Shown in pieces: positions 48,481 to 60,655 of a DNA stretch of 64,000 nucleotides. Both the position numbers and the translations under genes were made by a program. The stretch is from Tolypeutes matacus. Lineage: Eukaryota; Chordata; Mammalia; Cingulata; Chlamyphoridae. Numbering within the stretch: the first letter of the stretch is position 1; every line of letters starts with the position of its first letter. Location of the stretch: positions 2,962,766 to 3,026,765 of the forward strand of contig JAKSZT010020895.1 of NCBI GenBank assembly GCA_026826555.1, written 5' to 3'. The notes under the pieces were generated by a model, which saw only the letters and a list, made by a program, of their open reading frames with translations, made no database searches and was not told the DNA's origin.

Positions 48481-50662
48481 ATGATATATCAAAAATATGT
48501 AATGGTATATATCCTTATATAATATGTGTAAAACATAATGACACATTTATCATTATATATATTATATATATATATATATATACACACAATGATTTTTAAA
48601 TGTTTTCCAAGATCATCTGGTAAGAAAATTTTTCAAGATTCCACAGCTACTCATAGCAGAGTCTATAGCAGAAACATAGTTAAAGCATATATGCTCTTTA
48701 CCTTCATGTTTTAAAGCATTTCCCTAATAAAAGGCAAGGAACTTCCAAATTTAAATTACTCTTATCATGTCATAATACAATCTGTTACAAAATGTAAGAG
48801 GTACTTTTTAAAGACTTATGGCCCTTTGGTTTCCTGAGAAAACTAAAAGAAGACAAACACTCTTCTAGTAGTGCAGTGTTAGGAGACTTTTTCCCAATTT
48901 ATATTAAAAGCCATACTGCAGCCAAAAAATATTATGTGTGAACTATAATTTAAAAGTTGGCATGTTTTCTCCAATTTTATGTATACCTAACAAAATCCTT
49001 TCATCTATTTGAACATTACCCAATTTCTTTCAGATTGTGTCATCCTCCAAATGACATCCATTGTATAACAGAAGAAAAAGCAGAAATATTATTAGAAGGA
49101 TAAGTTGCCTAAGTTTTCTATGATAGCCGTTTTTCAGTGCTTTCCTCAAGCTTCTTCTCTTCACTTTTGCAACACAATGTCATGATACCCTGAGAGAGTG
49201 GTGGAATAGAACCACTTCATACCAGCTTGTGAGCACAAACTGTTAAATTTTCAGAAATCTTCATAATGGTCACTAAACAAAGCCATTATTTGAAAAATCC
49301 AATTATGCAAACATATAATTAAATACAATATAGTTAAATTTAGGTAATAAATGTTGAAAGCTCATATATTCTCATATTTAAAGACAATAAATTTATAGAG
49401 AATACAGTTTGCAGTTTGGGATAAACTTAATAATTTGTCAAATTATTATTGCATTGTCACCATTGGTTGTTTATTGATACATGGGTTTGGCAGAAATAAA
49501 AAAAGCATTTTCTGAAAATCAATTGGCTTTCTAAAATTAACAATAAATGTAATGTATATTTTATTATTATTTGCAAATCATACCAGTAAAATTTATAATT
49601 AAGCATATATATACATATATATGTATAATAATAATGCAAATAATGTATAATAAGTTACCTATATATACATGCATATATATATCTTGTTGAACCTTTACAG
49701 CCATATCATTTCTCTCTGCCCTTAAGCATTAACAGATCTGGACGTAACTGAGCACCACATAGCTTGAGACATATCCAAATCAGTTGATAGGAAGAAAGTA
49801 CTTAGTAGTACATAGAATCTTCACAAAATCGAATGGAAAGCTGAAAACCTCTTCAATATATAGATACAAAGAAAAATATAATCCTGGAATAGCTAGAAAA
49901 TTAAGATCTATGAAACCTAAGAAGAAAATCCTGAAGAAAACACATTTTCTGCAATGATATGCATTTGCATTTTGGAAAAAAGTATCTATATTAATTTAAA
50001 GTATTCTTATTTCGGGTAATTTAAAAGGTGAATTCAATGGCATTTCTAAAGTTTAAGATAGACTGCATGGGATTCAGTCTTTAGAGAACATTAAATTCAA
50101 CCCCAATATGTGTACACTACTACTAGAAGAGTTAATTTTGTGTCCTTGTATTAATTCCTCAACATTCTTCCCCTGCAAGTGTTATGTCATTCAGATGTGG
50201 GTATTTCCCTGAACTCACCTCTACTCCATCTATCGTTGCATCTATCATTGCTAACAGCACATTGCTTTGATCCCTGCAGCTTTCAGGAAAATCTTCAATG
50301 TGGTTAGTGTGATTCCTCGAACTTTGTCCTCCTTGTCCAGAATTGTTTTCACTATTATAGAAGTTTTACGTTTTTGTATAAATTTTGTGTAGTTACTCTT
50401 TTTCTCTCACTGTCTCAGTTCTCTTTTGATTCCAGAATTAAGAAATATCAAACCACCAAAGTTTTACTTCAGACTTTTTTCTTGAGGGGATCTAGGACAC
50501 AAAAATGCCTCTTTATTCCTAAAGTGATTTCATGTATGTTGTAACAATTATTTAGAATTTTAAAATAAGGAAAACTTTTGAAATATGACCTTGCTAACTT
50601 ATATTTGGTAAGAATTTCTCAATCAGTACATCATTTGCTAATCAGCCAAAGAACACTTAATT
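48481..50662. other. AT-rich intergenic DNA
   Basis: No gene recognised. It includes a (TA)n run at 48556-48582 and another TATA-rich patch near 49600-49680. Confidence 0.5.
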
Positions 50663-50858
50663 GAGCATATAGTATACTTAATATGTATAGTTACCAAATA
50701 TATTTTTGATGCAGTTCTATATATATATAAATCATTATATAATATATAAATGTATAAAAATATATATTGAGTATCTCGTATACTTATTAAATATAATTAT
50801 CAAATATTTTTGAGCATCTAGTATACTTATTAAATATAGTTACCAAATATATTTTTAA
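50663..50858 (+). repeat. Imperfect tandem repeat, about 46-bp unit, three copies
   Basis: Units built on GAGCATCTAGTATACTTATTAAATATAGTTACCAAATATATTTTT start near 50663, 50768 and 50812. The first is separated from the others by a TATA-rich insert. The second and third are adjacent. Confidence 0.75.
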
Positions 50859-52091
50859 TAACAAATCAATTTTATTAATACATTTTAATAAACATAAAAT
50901 TCATCTAGAGTGTACAATCAATGATATGTGCTATAATCACATAGTTGTACATTCATCACTTCAGTCACTATTAGAGCATTTTCATTATTTCAATAATAAT
51001 GGTAAACATAAAACAGACAAACAAACAAGAAAATTCCTCACCTCTCAATCCCTCTATGCTTCTCCTACTGTACATAGTTGCTGTTTCTGGTTATTATATC
51101 CAAAGTGTATAATCAATGGCTTTTAATCACAATGTTGTACATTTATCTTCTCAAAAGTTTTAGAACAATTTCATTACTCCAAAAAGAAACACTCCTCACA
51201 CTGAAGCATTCCTTCTTCAGACCTACATAACTATTAATCTCCTTTCATCTTTATAATTTTTTTATATTTACATTTACATTAATATTTACATTTTATATAA
51301 ATGGAATCATAAAATATGTCTGGTCTCCTTCACGTAGTATAATGTTTGTTTTTGATTTTTTGTCTGATATTAACATTTTTCACTATTGATTTACATTTGT
51401 TCAGCTTCAAATAAAAACAGTCTTATATAAGAAATTCTACCCATACTCATATTTCATATAATATATTTATATTTCACATAATATATTTAGTTCCTAACAG
51501 GGCAATCATATAGTATTTGTCCTTTTCTGCCTGGCTTCCTTCACTCAACTTAATGTACTCCAGTTTCATCCATGTGTCAGATGTTTCACGACTTCATTTC
51601 TACTTAAATCTGCATAATATTCCATCATGTGTATACTCCACAATTTGTTTATCCATTCATTAGTTGATGGACATCTGGGTTGTTTCCATCTTTTGGCTAT
51701 TGTGGATAACATTGCTATAAACATCAGTGTGCAAATATCTGTTCGTGTCACTGCTCTTAGTTCTTTTGGGTATATACTTAGCAATTGTATTGCTGGGTCC
51801 CATAGCAAGTCTATATTCAACTTTCTTAGGAACTGCCAAACCGTCCTCCACAGTGGTAGTACCATTCTACATTCCCCCCCACAGTGACTAAGCATTCCTA
51901 TCTCTCCACATCCTCTCCAACATTTACAGTTTTCCGACCTGTTCATAGCAGCCAGTCTAATAAGTGTGAAATGGTATCTCACTGTAGTTTTGACTTTTAT
52001 TTCCCTAATCGCTAGTGATGTTGAACACCTTTTTAATGTGTTTCTTTGTCATTTGTATTTCTTCTTTGGACAGTTGTCTTTTCAAGTCTGA
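50859..52091 (-). mobile_element. L1 fragment, 3' UTR and ORF2 C-terminus
   Basis: The minus-strand frame 51982-51566 reads as the end of L1 ORF2 with recognisable blocks ([57 protein letters not shown]). Two 3' UTR-like repeats of the block on CAATCAATG...ACATAGTTGTACATTCATC occur at 50915-50950 and 51108-51145. It is 5' truncated and abuts the left edge of duplication copy B. Confidence 0.8.
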
Positions 52092-54665
52092 TGTCCACTT
52101 CTGTCCTGGCACAATTGTTGCTGAAATGAATCAGGACAATAGTGATAGTTTGCTATTGATTAACTTTCAGATTTAACCACATGTTCATTTGAAAATGATA
52201 GTCATTACCTATCATTTTCTGGACTATATCAACGCAGAAGCCAGAAGTAAAAAGTGTAAGACTAATGACCAAGCCCTAGTAATTTTAAATTAATATTTTT
52301 AAATGAAAAGTCCAGGAAATTTGGAACTCCGAAAGTTGCGAGGACAACATGTGTAAACCCAAACTATAACAGAAAACCTGGACTTCTGGTCACCCTGGTT
52401 TATACAACAATGTGTGAATGAAAAGAATAATTTTCATTCAGAGAAGCAGCAAAGAGCATATAGAAAACAAATTAATGTGAGCAAGGAAGGTCTAGGAAAA
52501 TAAGCTACAAGACAAAGCATGTGTAACTTCTCTGGGTCTTAAGCTTAATATTGCAAAAAATAACTCATTTGTGGAGAGTGGATTCATAAAACTTTCATTC
52601 TTATCTTGGTAATTCTCAAATGTATTCTTGGTTTAAAATGACAGCAAAGGCTTCCTGGTTCTTGAACTCTCTCTTCATCAGTTTAATTATGCCAACCACT
52701 GTAGTCTCAAATCAAATGGATGAGGCATGGTTGTACTATGGCTGTTCTTGAAAACTTAATTTTTAGAATGCTTCTTAGGTTATACTGTGTATGAAAAATG
52801 TGACAAGTTGTTGGCCAGATGTCTTTCAAACATAATGTACATATTGGGAAAAATGTGGGGACTAATCAGCAAACCCTTTGCTGAAACTGATAATATTTCA
52901 TAAATTATTCATAATGTCTCAGTCTAAGAGACACAAAATCAAATTCTCCATTATTAACCCTAAACTTCTAACACTTAACTGTGATAAGGATTCGGGTTCT
53001 TAGCAAGGTAGCTTTTACCAATTGGTATAGAAGTATTTCACTAAATTAAAAAGTACCCAGTGCACTGGTTGTAATAGAGTTTTTATTTAGCATTGGGGTT
53101 GCAAATTCAGAATGTGAGCAAGCAATCACATAGAAAATACTCCATAGTTATGGTTAACTGAGTGAACATTGAATGAATGAATAACAAATGAGCATGTACA
53201 AATTTCTAATCTAATGTGATTACTATAATTTCAGTAATTTCCTTCATCTATCATCAAATACTAGTTTGACCTTTATCTGCTAGGCAATAATGCTTACAGA
53301 GTGTCTGAGATAATCCAGGTGCTTACAATAAGTGATAACCTCGTCAAAGAGATAAAATATGCACATGTAGGATGAATCTTATCAAATTTGTTGTCATTCA
53401 GACTACCATATACAAAGTGTATAAGTAATGTTCACTGAAGGAGTGAGGTGGTAATCGTAAGATTTGAGTTAACATGCTTTACCTAATCTGTAGGCACGAT
53501 AGATTTAGACAAAAATAGAGAAGGAAAAGAGATTGGAGTTAATCTACTCTAATTTTCACAGGAATGGCTTTTATAAAATCCCCAAAGATTGTCATCTATT
53601 TCTTTCTTAAATAATAATAGCCTACAAGAATTGAATGTGTTTTCTTAATCATTTTACTCACTTAACCATTCAACTCACTACAGTTTTCTGAGTTCTAATT
53701 GTTATGTTTTCATACTACTATTTGTCCATACATATTATGGAGACAGATTCCCATATTCATATCCTAACAAGACCATTCACTAATAGTTTGGCCTTGTAAA
53801 TGCTATTTAAATGCCCTGTGCCTGAGCTTTCCATTTTTAAAAGGGGGCTTGATAAATAACTTTATGTAACACAAACAGCTAAGGTGATTTTTTTTAAAGT
53901 AAAATTGCATTGATTATCGTATAATAAATAAATCATTTTATTGCTAATTGTAAGTATTTTCATCTTCCATAATACAGATGAAATGAAACTAATATTTCAT
54001 GAGATATAGTCTAGTACTTAAGTACAGTTATTGTTCCTGTCCTTCCCTTAATTTGAACTAACCATTTTCAAGTTACAACATGCTTTTCAAGAACATGCCT
54101 CTTTATTTGACTTACTGACATATTTCCATATATCCTTTATCATTATGCCTAATCTTAAACATTTGTAATTATTTTTAGAAGGCAGATCCTCAGTGTAGAG
54201 CTCAAGATGACTTTTCCATATATGTGAATATTTTCCTCTTATTAGCTCTATTTCTATAACTGCAGAGAATGATAGCAATTGCCAGAATATTAGCCAAATT
54301 TTATAGCCACCTCATATAATATTTGTAGGCAATTAAAATGTCACAGGATTTGAATGGCATACACACAATAATTAAGCAGAAATCAACACTGAGTTATTGA
54401 ATAAAGATTAGAGAACATTTTGATTAAAGTTACAAATTACAAAGTCGGGGATCAATGTGGTGTTTTGTTTGAAAATACTTTGAGACAATATAATATTCAG
54501 CCTAAAAGTGGGTTCACAAGGATGTGTTTTGGGAAATAGAGGGAATAAATGGACTGAGTCTAGATTTAAAAGAATTTGAAAAGCGTGGTACAAGATTTAA
54601 AGAGCCATCAGGGGTTAGAACATTTTTAGGATGAACAGTATTTCACAAGAGAAAATTATCATTCT

Positions 54666-54745
54666 TTTTTGTTTGTTTGTTTAACAATGGGAATTTATTA
54701 GCTTACAATTTTTTTGTTTTTTGTTTTTTACCTTCATTCTTAATA
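54666..54745 (-). mobile_element. Short MaLR-like LTR piece
   Basis: Contains AACAATGGGAATTTATTAGC, the same block as in 62247-62720, between T-rich runs. It is missing from duplication copy A, where the flanks join directly (43310-43330). Confidence 0.5.
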
Positions 54746-55979
54746 TAGTCATTAGAATGATAGTTCTAACTAAGGGGAAAGTAAAAGCAAAGGAAAATTT
54801 GAATAGCAAATATAACTATAGGAATTTGATGACAAGAAGAAATATATAGTAGGGGTTAACATCATATGGAAGATAGTTCTAACTTTTTGTTGAATTTTAC
54901 CACTTCAATCTCGCCTAATATTTGGATTCATGGCTTTTAAAATTTGAGGATTCAAATTTGTTTTGCAAACCATGAAATCATGGGCAAGTTAATTCTGAAG
55001 TCTGAATTTGGCCAAATGAAAAATAAAAATATTAATATTTACCTTTTTGATTGCTTAAGTATCAAATGTCATGGGGAAAGTAATTAGTGAATTCTACAAG
55101 TATGTTAGTGAATTCTAAAAGTACCTGTACCTTTTGTTTCCTGGAACTAGGAACTAACTTTTTTTTGGAATTCTAGGAGAATGGCACAAAGCTGACACCC
55201 AAGAAGAGCACCTAACTTCAAATCTATTAAGCGTGATGGAGTTTTTTTCAGGTTTGTACTACAGGTTCCAACTAAAAAATAGAAATAGCCATGGATCACA
55301 GTAGAACATTACCCCTTTGAAGGCAAGTAAACACTGAGCTGCAGTTGTGGATTCATTTTTGAGTTGCACATAAGATCCATAATTGATGCTACTCTATATC
55401 CAAGGACCTGAGAAGTTCAAAATAAATTTCACAGAATCCTAGACCTATCTTTCCAAGCATATTTTGTCTATAGTTAGGAAAGAATGATATCTTATCCCAA
55501 ATATGTATGCTTGTTCTTAGATGACTTTACTTAAAGGCCAGATAGCTTATTAGTGATACTTCAATTGCATATCACTAATCACAGATACAACATTACCAGT
55601 CTAAGACATTTGAAAAGAGGCAGTAACCAAGAAAATGTAAATGCTAAAAACACTGGTTTATACAAAAATGTGCCACAAATGGCCTCAAGGTGTTTCACAG
55701 CCCCCCCTCCCAATTCAATGAAACAAACACAGAAAGGAAATTATAAGATATTGAAAACTTACAAAATGGTCTTCAGTGAATTCTGAATATTTATTATATT
55801 GATTTAATTCCATAAGAATATTTTGGATATCATTTGCATTTGAACAAAAGCTCATAGCTAGAGTAAAATGAGTTGACATTAGGTAGAAACAAATATATAT
55901 TAATACTGAAAAATCTGTTAAGATTGTATGCTACTGAAAAATATAAAGTTATCATATAGAAGTCAATAAATTACATCTA

Positions 55980-56350
55980 ATAGCAGAATACAGCAATGAT
56001 TAAGCACCTATGCTCTTGAATCAGATTATATTCATTTCAATGAAGTCTTTACCTTAGTGTTTGGGTTTTAGGGCATGTTTCTTAATTCTCTCTCATGCTT
56101 GGTTGTCTCCTATAAAAAGGAGAGGTTAAAAATATCTAAATTGGGGGGGCAGATGTGGCTCATTTAGTTGGACATCCATCTGCCATATGGAGGGACCTGG
56201 GTTTGATTCCCGGGACCTCCTGGCAAAAAAATAAAAACAATAATAATAGTAGGTGTGCAGGCGAGCACACCTTATTTAAAAAAAAAAAAAAATCTAGATC
56301 ATGAAGAATTTATGAAGATTAAATGAAATACTCTATTTTGAAATGCTAAA
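55980..56350 (+). repeat. MIR SINE split by a DAS SINE
   Basis: MIR text runs from TAGCAGAATACAGCAATGATTAAGCA to AAAAAGGAGAGG and, after the DAS SINE at 56142-56291, resumes with GAAGATTAAATGAAATACTC. It lies downstream of the receptor gene and could supply part of its 3' UTR. Confidence 0.7.
56142..56291 (+). mobile_element. DAS-type SINE, older subfamily
   Basis: It has the A-box region GATGTGGCTCATTTAGTTGG, the B box GGGTTTGATTCCC, the ACCTCCTGGC block and an A-rich tail. A short imperfect direct repeat (ATCTAAAT and ATCTAGAT) flanks it. It differs enough from the two GGGAAGCGGCTGTGG copies to be another subfamily. Confidence 0.85.
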
Positions 56351-56714
56351 TTTAATACAATCAATTCACATTAATTAAGAATATATAAACATTCTATTTA
56401 TTGGGGTTAAGTAAAATTATAAGGACAAATTCTAGATACTTAATTTTATTTTCTTAAGTTAGGAAGACATGATAAAAAATTTAAGTTTTGCTTTGAAATA
56501 TATAAAATGTAGATTAAATAGATACTGAAATTATGAGCAGAAAGAAGTTGGCACAATAGAAGGAATCCTAGATATGGAAGAACTTAATGTAAAGAGTAGA
56601 ATCAAGGATAACATTATGCAAAAAAGTATAACAGCATTAATCACACCTTGGTAAAGGGAATAAAAGAGGAGGTAAAATTAAGATGATTTAGGCTCCATAG
56701 ATCAATGTATGTGT

Positions 56715-57686
56715 TCAACTGTTTTCATTTTTTTGAAAACAATAGGATTTATTTGAAAGGAAAGAAAACATCTTTCTTAAACTGTCCCTGAAGGCTTGTT
56801 TTACTTGCTTATTTCTCAGAGTGTAAATGAAAGGGTTTAAGAGGGGGGCAACTGAAGTGTTTAGCATGGCCACACCCTTATTTAAATCCACTCTTTCTTG
56901 TGCATTAGGCTTAATGTACATGAAAATACAGCTTCCATAAGAAAGGACAAGGACAATCATGTGAGAGGAACAGGTAGAAAATGCCTTTTTCCTTTCCTGT
57001 GCAGATGGAATCTTCAAAACCGTCCTTATGATAAGTGTATAGGAGATAATCACTAGGATCAGGGTGGCAAGAAGTGTCAACAAGGCTAAAGTAAAAGAGA
57101 AGACTTCTATGTGCCTGGTATCTGTGCAAGAGAGCTGAAGGACAGGGCCATAGTCACATACAAAATGATCAATGATATTGTCACCACAGAATTTAAGCTG
57201 GAGACCCATGATGAGACCTGGGAAGACATCCAGAAATGCAGCCAACCAAGAGCTAAAGACCAGCCTGGAGCAGACTCTGCTGCTCATGATGGTTGTGTAA
57301 TGCAGGGGTTTGCAGATGGCCACATAGCGGTCATAGGACATGGCCGCTAATAAGAAGAACTCTGCTGCTCCAAAGAAAATGAACAGAAATAATTGGGCTG
57401 CACAAGCATTATAGGAAATTGTGTTGTCCTTTGTTACTAGGCTGACCAGGAATTTAGGAATACAAGCGGATGTCATTGAAATTTCTAAAAGGGAAAAGTT
57501 CCTCAGGAAAAAGTACATGGGTGTTTTAAGGTGAGAATCAAGGAGAGTGAGGGTGATGATAGTCAGGTTGCCTAAGATACTAAAAATATAGGTTATAAAT
57601 AGAAAGAGAAATAGCACAATTTGCCAGTTTGCATCATCTGTCAAACCCAGCAGAATGAACACTGTTGGCTTTGTATAGTTTATCAT
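56715..57686 (-). CDS. OR6C-like: Intact OR6C-type olfactory receptor
   Basis: A seven-helix G-protein-coupled receptor, expected in the cilia membrane of olfactory neurons, where it binds odorants and signals through Golf. I chose the ATG at 57686 (323 residues). It places the N-glycosylation site NYT at residues 3-5 and gives the family-typical FILLGLTD at 10-17. Other landmarks are GN at 39-40 in helix 1, [11 protein letters not shown] at 55-65, Cys95 for the helix 3 to loop 2 disulfide, [10 protein letters not shown] at 116-125, loop cysteines 167, 177 and 187, KAFSTCSSH at 234-242 and [12 protein letters not shown] at 281-292. These features and NKQVKQAF put it in the OR6C group of class II receptors. 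An ATG two codons upstream (57692) is also possible. The frame stays open to 57827, but that part lies beyond a good splice acceptor. The tail is about 11 residues longer than usual for the group (about 312). It lies in duplication copy B. The ligand is unknown. Confidence 0.96.
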   Translation of the reverse strand: MINYTKPTVFILLGLTDDANWQIVLFLFLFITYIFSILGNLTIITLTLLDSHLKTPMYFFLRNFSLLEISMTSACIPKFLVSLVTKDNTISYNACAAQLFLFIFFGAAEFFLLAAMSYDRYVAICKPLHYTTIMSSRVCSRLVFSSWLAAFLDVFPGLIMGLQLKFCGDNIIDHFVCDYGPVLQLSCTDTRHIEVFSFTLALLTLLATLILVIISYTLIIRTVLKIPSAQERKKAFSTCSSHMIVLVLSYGSCIFMYIKPNAQERVDLNKGVAMLNTSVAPLLNPFIYTLRNKQVKQAFRDSLRKMFSFLSNKSYCFQKNENS

Positions 57687-57699
57687 GGCCATCACCACA

Positions 57700-57735
57700 C
57701 TTTTGAAGGAACAAAAAGAAAATAAAAAAGAAGTC
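57700..57735 (-). promoter_or_regulatory. Candidate 3' splice site of the OR coding exon
   Basis: On the minus strand a pyrimidine-rich stretch (CTTCTTTTTTATTTTCTTTT...) ends in CAAAAG, with AG at 57701-57700, only 7 bases before the ATG at 57692. Receptor genes of this family usually have an upstream non-coding exon spliced close to the start codon, so this is a fitting acceptor. The upstream exon was not found. Confidence 0.5.
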
Positions 57736-59180
57736 ACCCCAGTCGAGAATTTTTTAGAAAACTGTTTTGAAAGGTCAAATGAGGCCATACAAAATTGCTT
57801 TAAAAATAATAGTGCAATAAATGTCATTATACACTTTTCTATGTGTTTTTAATCTACATGTTTGTTTACTATAATCTTGAAACTATATTTCTCTGCAGTT
57901 AATATATAGAGTTGAATTCTTCTTAGATATCTGTGTATCCCCTATTTTCCAGGAGTCTCATTTTCAAATATTTTGAAATATTGCCTCACAACGTTTTCAT
58001 TGGTTCAAAACCATTGTTGATTCAGAAAAATCTGTTTTGTTTTGTTTTTTGCTTCTGTTTATCAGTATTCTATGGTTGCTTTTATCAAATTGCTAACCTG
58101 GGAAAAAAACAAACAAACGCCTAAACTTAATTCAGATACAGTTGTACAATAGGTTTAAAGGTGATATCAATTTGAAAACATATTTATAGATCATATACAA
58201 TTTGTTTTAAGCTTTTGAAAACTCTATTTAAAAACATATCCTTTGTGGTAAACAAACATCTTAATACATTTGTTTTCATATTAGCAGCATATGGTTATTA
58301 CTTCTTATTCTGAAAATGCAAATTACTTTTAGAGCTAATACATATTCCAGCTTTAACTGATACTCAAAGCAGTTAATCTATTAATTCTTTAATGGAAAAA
58401 TCATTTTACATGACTTCCTTAGATTTTGTACAGTTACTCTTCAGTATTTCACTTTGCAATTTTCCAGCTCACGGAAAATGATGAGCAAATGTAGGTGGAT
58501 TCTCAATTAACTTTGATTTCTTGGGAGTTAGGCAAGTGCACTTGTTCAAAAATTGTACATATTCACATCAGAGCAGCATATAAAGCTGTTTAAATATTTT
58601 AAGAACTAAATTACTGTGAAAATATTTATCAATTAAATCACTAAAGAAAAAAAATGTTGAATTTCACCTATGACTCCGTTTCTCTATTAGGCAAACATGA
58701 AATGTTTTATTAAAATTTATTAAAGATTTACATGCCACTATTCTGTAATAATTGCCTCTGTTTATGAATTTGAAAATTATGGCTATAATTGTAAGTCATG
58801 TAGACAAAGATTTACCTATCCCTTCTTTTTATTTTTTCTCTGTTTTTGATTTAAAATAACAGATCAATTAACAGTGTGAAAGATATACATACTTTTATTT
58901 TAAATGCAAATCAAAAAATTTAGGAAACTTTATCATTTCTCCTTGGTGTGCTTCATAAGAAAGACTTGTTGATTGCTTTGCTTATATTATTATGGATACC
59001 ACTTTCACCCAAATTTATTTGTACTCCAAGTTCTTAATTACATACCAACTTATAAAAAATTTCCTTGGTTTGGAGATTTCAAATCATGCCTGCTTTTCTG
59101 CATCCATTGTTCTTCATCCATTGCCACTGATAGTGTGATTCTTCCACAGGAAATCATATTCCTAAACTTTAAAAGCAATC

Positions 59181-59283
59181 ATGGGCACCATGTGTAGTTC
59201 AGTGATTGTGCACTTGCTTAGGCATGTCCTGGGTACAATCTCTGGTACCTCCAAAAAATAAACAATAAATAAATAAATAAATC
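59181..59283 (+). mobile_element. Short tRNA-derived SINE
   Basis: It has an A-box-like TGTAGTTCAGTGATTG, a B-box-like GGGTACAATCTCT, and an AATAAATAAATAA tail. Copy A has an uninterrupted AAAAGCAATC-to-ATCCAGAAATTT region at the equivalent place (44829-44860), so this is a clean insertion into copy B. Confidence 0.8.
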
Positions 59284-59867
59284 ACACTTGAGATCCAGAA
59301 ATTTCATTTTACGTACAATGAACAAATGCATGCTATATCTGAAAGAATGATACTTTAAAATCTTATTTACCCCAAAGTCAAATCAATCTTACCCAGGAGA
59401 AATATGCTTTTACTAACACTACAAATAATACAGACTTGATTTTTCCATATCTGAGAGCTGGGCTGATATAGGTTTGGAGAGTACTGACATAAATCTTTGG
59501 GGAATGACTCAGTATGTTGCTAATTAAACATTTTTATAAACATTGTCTAGGGGAATCAGCCCATCTATATGTTTACTAATACAAAGAAGAAGAAAAACAC
59601 TGATAAAATACAATATCCTATGACTGAACCAAACAAAAAAATAACATATTAATTTATTTTCATACCTCCTATTTTGTACAAATTTTAATTGTTTAAAATA
59701 TGGAATTATGTGCTAGTTAAACAAATATGCTCTGCTTTTATAGTTCCCATTACATCTTAAGCATTTTCATGCTATTACATAAATTTAAATATTTATGATT
59801 ATATTGTATTCCTTTTCAGAATTATTTCCAGCTTTCCTACAGCTTGGCATTTTGATTGTTTTGTCAA

Positions 59868-60280
59868 ATCAATGCCAAGTGGTAGTTAAAGATGCTCAGA
59901 TTTGAAGTACACCTTCTACCACAGAATCAAAGGTCTGGGGAAGCGGCTGTGGCTCAATCAGTAGGGCTCCCGTTTACCATATGGGAGGCCCCGGGTTCGG
60001 TTCCCAGGGCCTCCTGGTGAAGGCAAGCCCGCCCGCATGGCGTGGTTAGCTGACCCAGAGAGCACAAGCAGCAAGGGGGGGATAAATGAATAAATAAATA
60101 AAATCTTTAAAAAAAATAAATAAATAAAAGAATCAAAGATCTGTCATTTCTTAGTCTGTGACTTTGAACATTTTTTAAATCTTCCTAGGATTTACTTTCT
60201 TTCTTCAATATAGGGATAAAACAGTGCTTCATTTGGTTAATATGTGCATTAAATAAGTCATGCAAAAAACTTTTTTATGT
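59868..60280 (+). repeat. MIR SINE (copy B), split by the DAS SINE
   Basis: Counterpart of 45440-45665. The MIR text stops at the first target repeat and resumes after 60143 with TTAGTCTGTGACTTTGAACA and ATAGGGATAAAACAGTGCTTC. Confidence 0.8.
59938..60128 (+). mobile_element. DAS-type SINE, complete
   Basis: It starts GGGAAGCGGCTGTGGCTCAA and has the B box GGGTTCGGTTCCC, a CGTGGTTAGCTGACCC middle part and a TAAATAAATAAA-type tail. Flanking direct repeats AGAATCAAAGGTCTG (59923-59937) and AGAATCAAAGATCTG (60129-60143) match at 14 of 15 bases. It sits inside a MIR that is uninterrupted in copy A. Confidence 0.95.
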
Positions 60281-60655
60281 GTTCAGAATTTAAGAAATCC
60301 TTACAACTATTGATTTTAATTGTTATAAACCATATAAAGCACATTTTGCTGTTATAAACAAAATAATTCTGTGAATGTTTTCCTGCATCTCTTATTATTC
60401 ACTTATTTAGTCAAACCAAATGATATTGAATATATGTATTAGATGTTAGATTCAAGAAACTACATATGATCATACATACATCGAACTTTTAGCTATTACC
60501 TCTAATTTATAATAATATATGGTTGTTTTGAGGATTAAAGCATCTAATAAAATGTAAAGAATTTAGAGAACAGCTTGACAGATTAAAGCAATAAAAATTT
60601 CCTATTATTTTCATCAGTATTATTAATAATAATATCACTTATAAATGCTCCCTTC

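Larger units (their letters stand above)
52092..60655. repeat. OR6C-like: Segmental duplication, copy B (carries the receptor gene)
   Basis: It is collinear with copy A (40775-46015) apart from sequence present only here. The extra sequence is an LTR piece at 54666-54745, the 2.9-kb OR block (about 54830-57713) with its MIR and SINE, and the SINEs at 59181-59283 and 59938-60128. At both of the last two sites copy A keeps the unfilled target, so those SINEs arrived after the duplication. Confidence 0.85.

Noticed and set aside
57111..57350. 79-codon plus-strand open frame
   Set aside because: It is the antisense of the intact receptor gene.
57687..57827. Extra 47 codons upstream of the receptor start
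   Set aside because: The frame is open, but a good splice acceptor lies within it and the family-typical N-terminus starts at 57686.
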